Positions 51,416 through 53,197 of a DNA stretch of 53,197 nucleotides are shown piece after piece. Below the pieces are notes generated by a model. That model was not told the origin of the DNA, ran no database searches, and saw nothing but the letters and a program-made list of their open reading frames with translations. The translations under genes were made by a program, and so were the position numbers. Source of the DNA: an uncultured Bacteroidota bacterium. Lineage in GTDB: Bacteria; Bacteroidota; Bacteroidia; Chitinophagales; Saprospiraceae. Each line of letters opens with the position of its first letter. Position 1 is the stretch's first letter. Location: the NCBI GenBank assembly GCA_937872515.1, contig CALMSX010000060.1, positions 1 through 53,197 of the forward strand, written 5' to 3'.

Positions 51416-52366
51416 ATGAATAAACACTATGACAGGAGGGTCTTCCTTCAACAAACCGGTCTTGGCCTTGCCGGCCTTTACCTGGGGTCAGGGCTTATAT
51501 CATGTAGTCCAAAAACATCTTATGCCTCATTGACCACCATCCCAACTGATTCGCCTTATGTGATGAAACACCTGAGGGGCAGGGTGGGTTACTTTACCGA
51601 AAAGGGAGGTACCATTGCCTGGCTGATCGATGGCAAAAGCTGTGCGCTTGTAGATTCTCAGTTTCCGGAGCAGATGGCTCATTTAATAACAGAAGTCAAT
51701 AAACTTACAGACGATAGTTGGAACGCCCTGTTTAATACCCACCACCATGCAGACCACACCAGTGGCAATATCAGCCTTAAGGGAAAAGTAAGCGCGGTTA
51801 TTGCTCATGAAAATTCAAAAATCAATCAAAAGAAAGCGGCAGAGCAAAAGAACAATTTAGAAGGTGTGTTATTACCTGATACCACCTTTAGCCAAAATTA
51901 CAAGGTCAAAGTGGGTAAAGAAAACATCAGCTGTCACTACTTTGGTGCGGCCCATACCAATGGCGACAGCATCGTGCACTTTGAAGACAGCGACGTGGTT
52001 CACATTGGCGACCTGGTTTTTAACCGCAGATTTCCGTACATCGACAAAGGAGCCGGAGCCAGCATTCAGGGTTGGATCAGTGTACACGATGCACTGTTGC
52101 GTTATTTGGACGATTCGACTCAGATCATCTGCGGACATGCAGGACAGGGCTATGATGTCATCCTGGGCAAAGAAGACATCAGGGCCTTTAGAAACTACCT
52201 CGAACAACTGTTGCAATTTGCACGTAAAAAAATCAATGAAGGCGTGCCATTGGAAGAATTAAAAAAGACAACCACCTTTATACCCGGCGCAGAACAATGG
52301 CAGGGCGATGGCATAAGCCGCAGCCTCGAAGCCGCATACTTAGAATTGAATGGACCCAAAGGATAA
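51416..52366 (+). CDS. Tat-exported MBL-fold lipoprotein hydrolase
   Basis: A 316-residue exported protein. The N-terminus combines a twin-arginine signal (R7-R8 followed by VFLQQ) with a lipobox LISC (C30). Zinc motif: THHHADHTSG gives H109, H111, D113 and H114. Later ligands lie in GAAHTNGDS and CGHAGQG. The layout resembles glyoxalase II-like and other general MBL-fold hydrolases, not the B1 beta-lactamase earlier in the window: no GGCLVK or DTPW motif. The substrate is unknown. The stop overlaps the start of the HAD gene by 17 bases, so the pair is translationally linked. Confidence 0.85.
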   Translation: MNKHYDRRVFLQQTGLGLAGLYLGSGLISCSPKTSYASLTTIPTDSPYVMKHLRGRVGYFTEKGGTIAWLIDGKSCALVDSQFPEQMAHLITEVNKLTDDSWNALFNTHHHADHTSGNISLKGKVSAVIAHENSKINQKKAAEQKNNLEGVLLPDTTFSQNYKVKVGKENISCHYFGAAHTNGDSIVHFEDSDVVHIGDLVFNRRFPYIDKGAGASIQGWISVHDALLRYLDDSTQIICGHAGQGYDVILGKEDIRAFRNYLEQLLQFARKKINEGVPLEELKKTTTFIPGAEQWQGDGISRSLEAAYLELNGPKG

Positions 52367-52982
52367 AGTCAGCTACAAAAACATCATCTTTGATTTCGGG
52401 GGCGTGCTGCTGGATCTCGATGTCAATCGCACTTACGATGCCCTGAAACAAGTCATGGCTTTTGAAGGTGATGCCCACCAGATCTACCTCGATCACCAGG
52501 ACCTTTTTGACTCTTTTGAGATGGGCCACACCATTGTTGAAAATTTTTTATGGAAACTTCAAAACAAGAGCAAACGGGTACCTCCGGTTGACAAGATGAT
52601 TACAGCCTGGAATGCCATGTTACTGGGTTGGAGGCCCGAAAAACTTAGGCTGCTGGAAGAATTGAAACCCAGGTTCAGGACTTTTTTATTGAGCAATACC
52701 AATGAGATCCACATCGAGTGGGTACGCCGTGATTTAAAAAACAACCACCATATCACCGACTTCGACACCCGGTTTTTTGAAAAGACTTATTATTCTCATC
52801 ATTTGGGTAAACGCAAGCCCAATGCCGACATCTTTGAATATGTAATCGCGGATGCAAAACTGAACCCTGCTGAAACTTTGTTTATTGATGACAATGCCCA
52901 CAATATTGAAACGGCTGCTGGCCTGGGCTTTCAAACAAAGTTGCATGAGACCAACGCCAACCTTGATTTTTTGAGGGGGTAA
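52350..52982 (+). CDS. HAD-family phosphatase (YihX-like)
   Basis: A 210-residue cytosolic hydrolase. Motif I is IIFDFGGVLLDLD, with the YihX-type DFGGV form. Motif II is FLLSNTNEIHIEW, motif III lies at HLGKRKPNADIFEYV, and motif IV at TLFIDDNAHNIETAAGLG. YihX in Escherichia coli removes phosphate from glucose 1-phosphate; this protein may act on a similar sugar phosphate, but that is inferred from family only. It overlaps the MBL lipoprotein gene by 17 bases. Confidence 0.88.
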   Translation: MDPKDKVSYKNIIFDFGGVLLDLDVNRTYDALKQVMAFEGDAHQIYLDHQDLFDSFEMGHTIVENFLWKLQNKSKRVPPVDKMITAWNAMLLGWRPEKLRLLEELKPRFRTFLLSNTNEIHIEWVRRDLKNNHHITDFDTRFFEKTYYSHHLGKRKPNADIFEYVIADAKLNPAETLFIDDNAHNIETAAGLGFQTKLHETNANLDFLRG

Positions 52983-53000
52983 GGGGAGGGCGGAGAAATG

Positions 53001-53054
53001 TTCAAAGTGTTCGAAATGTTCAAAGTGTTCGAAATGTTCGAAATGATTTGAATG
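53001..53054. repeat. Nine-base tandem repeat array
   Basis: Five contiguous nine-base units (GTTCAAAGT, GTTCGAAAT, GTTCAAAGT, GTTCGAAAT, GTTCGAAAT) and one degenerate unit follow the HAD gene by 18 bases. The array has an in-frame length but lies in a non-coding region, and the minus-strand frame through it encodes only a repetitive FEH string. Confidence 0.85.
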
Positions 53055-53067
53055 GTGGGCATTCTTC

Positions 53068-53149
53068 TTAATTCTCTCAATTCCCTTCATGTTGTAAGAA
53101 ATACCGTATGTTAAAGTTAAGAGACATTAAGAAAGTAAAGATAAATTAA
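53068..53149. repeat. Degenerate palindromic element related to 45912-45988
   Basis: The arm at 53068-53092 matches the arm at 45964-45988 in 22 of 25 bases. The opposite arm (from 53125, starting CATTAAG) is much less conserved. Further CTTAATG and CATTAAG words run to the window edge. Confidence 0.6.
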
Positions 53150-53197
53150 CCTTTAATGCCACTCAATGCTCTTAATGTTTAAATGCTGCTGGATCTC

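Noticed and set aside
51416..52366. A second beta-lactamase
   Set aside because: The HxHxDH motif is generic MBL fold, and the B1 motifs (DTPW, GGCLVK) are missing, so it is called only as an MBL-fold hydrolase.
52734..53090. A minus-strand frame with a repeating FEH string
   Set aside because: It is only the nine-base tandem array read as protein, joined to antisense HAD sequence.

Overview
The window is a chromosomal segment of a Bacteroidota bacterium, most likely of the class Saprospiria (the phylum is well supported, the class is inferred). Four large exported proteins end in type IX secretion (T9SS) type A sorting tails, several upstream regions carry the Bacteroidota -7 box TAnnTTTG, and the phylum-typical fused CcsBA and carboxypeptidase-regulatory-like lipoproteins are present. 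I see no tRNA, rRNA, CRISPR array, insertion sequence or phage gene.

Layout. 1-13.3 kb: a T9SS-exported VIT/VWA-like protein; a DinB-like protein; a minus-strand set of rimK (ATP-grasp ligase), an aspartoacylase-like deacylase and dacB (PBP4); a secreted endonuclease/exonuclease/phosphatase-fold protein with a MopE-type Ca motif; a subclass B1 metallo-beta-lactamase; ligA; galE; and cysQ. 13.3-17.5 kb: a minus-strand set of a surface lipoprotein, an ECF sigma factor and an unusual protein joining an inner-membrane anchor to an outer-membrane barrel-like domain. 18-20.6 kb: a DUF4252/T9SS protein, then a peroxiredoxin-clpS-aat operon (N-degron pathway). 20.8-28.7 kb: a 2236-residue adhesin-like protein with 16 SdrD-B-like repeats and a TPR/TonB-like partner. 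28.7-31.9 kb: bestrophin, beta-carbonic anhydrase and a helical-repeat protein.

32.2-45.7 kb is the most striking part. Seven genes, all plus strand and several overlapping, read as one electron-transfer system: a small conserved protein; a membrane b-type cytochrome; a membrane-anchored Fe-S/flavoprotein with apparently permuted domain order; a 23-heme c-type cytochrome; a 2204-residue c-type cytochrome with 88 CXXCH motifs built from nine-heme and three-heme repeats; an outer-membrane beta-barrel protein; and an OB-fold lipoprotein. A strong terminator closes the operon. The cytochrome c assembly protein CcsBA (heme ligation, System II) lies convergently right after it. The inferred path is NAD(P)H to flavin/Fe-S, then membrane cytochrome b, periplasmic multiheme wires and an outer-membrane conduit: a candidate extracellular or long-range electron transfer system.

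49-53 kb: an RRNAD1/METTL25-like methyltransferase, rmlA (dTDP-sugar synthesis), a Tat-exported MBL-fold lipoprotein and a HAD phosphatase, followed by non-coding tandem and inverted repeats, one of which resembles the palindrome found after the cytochrome operon.
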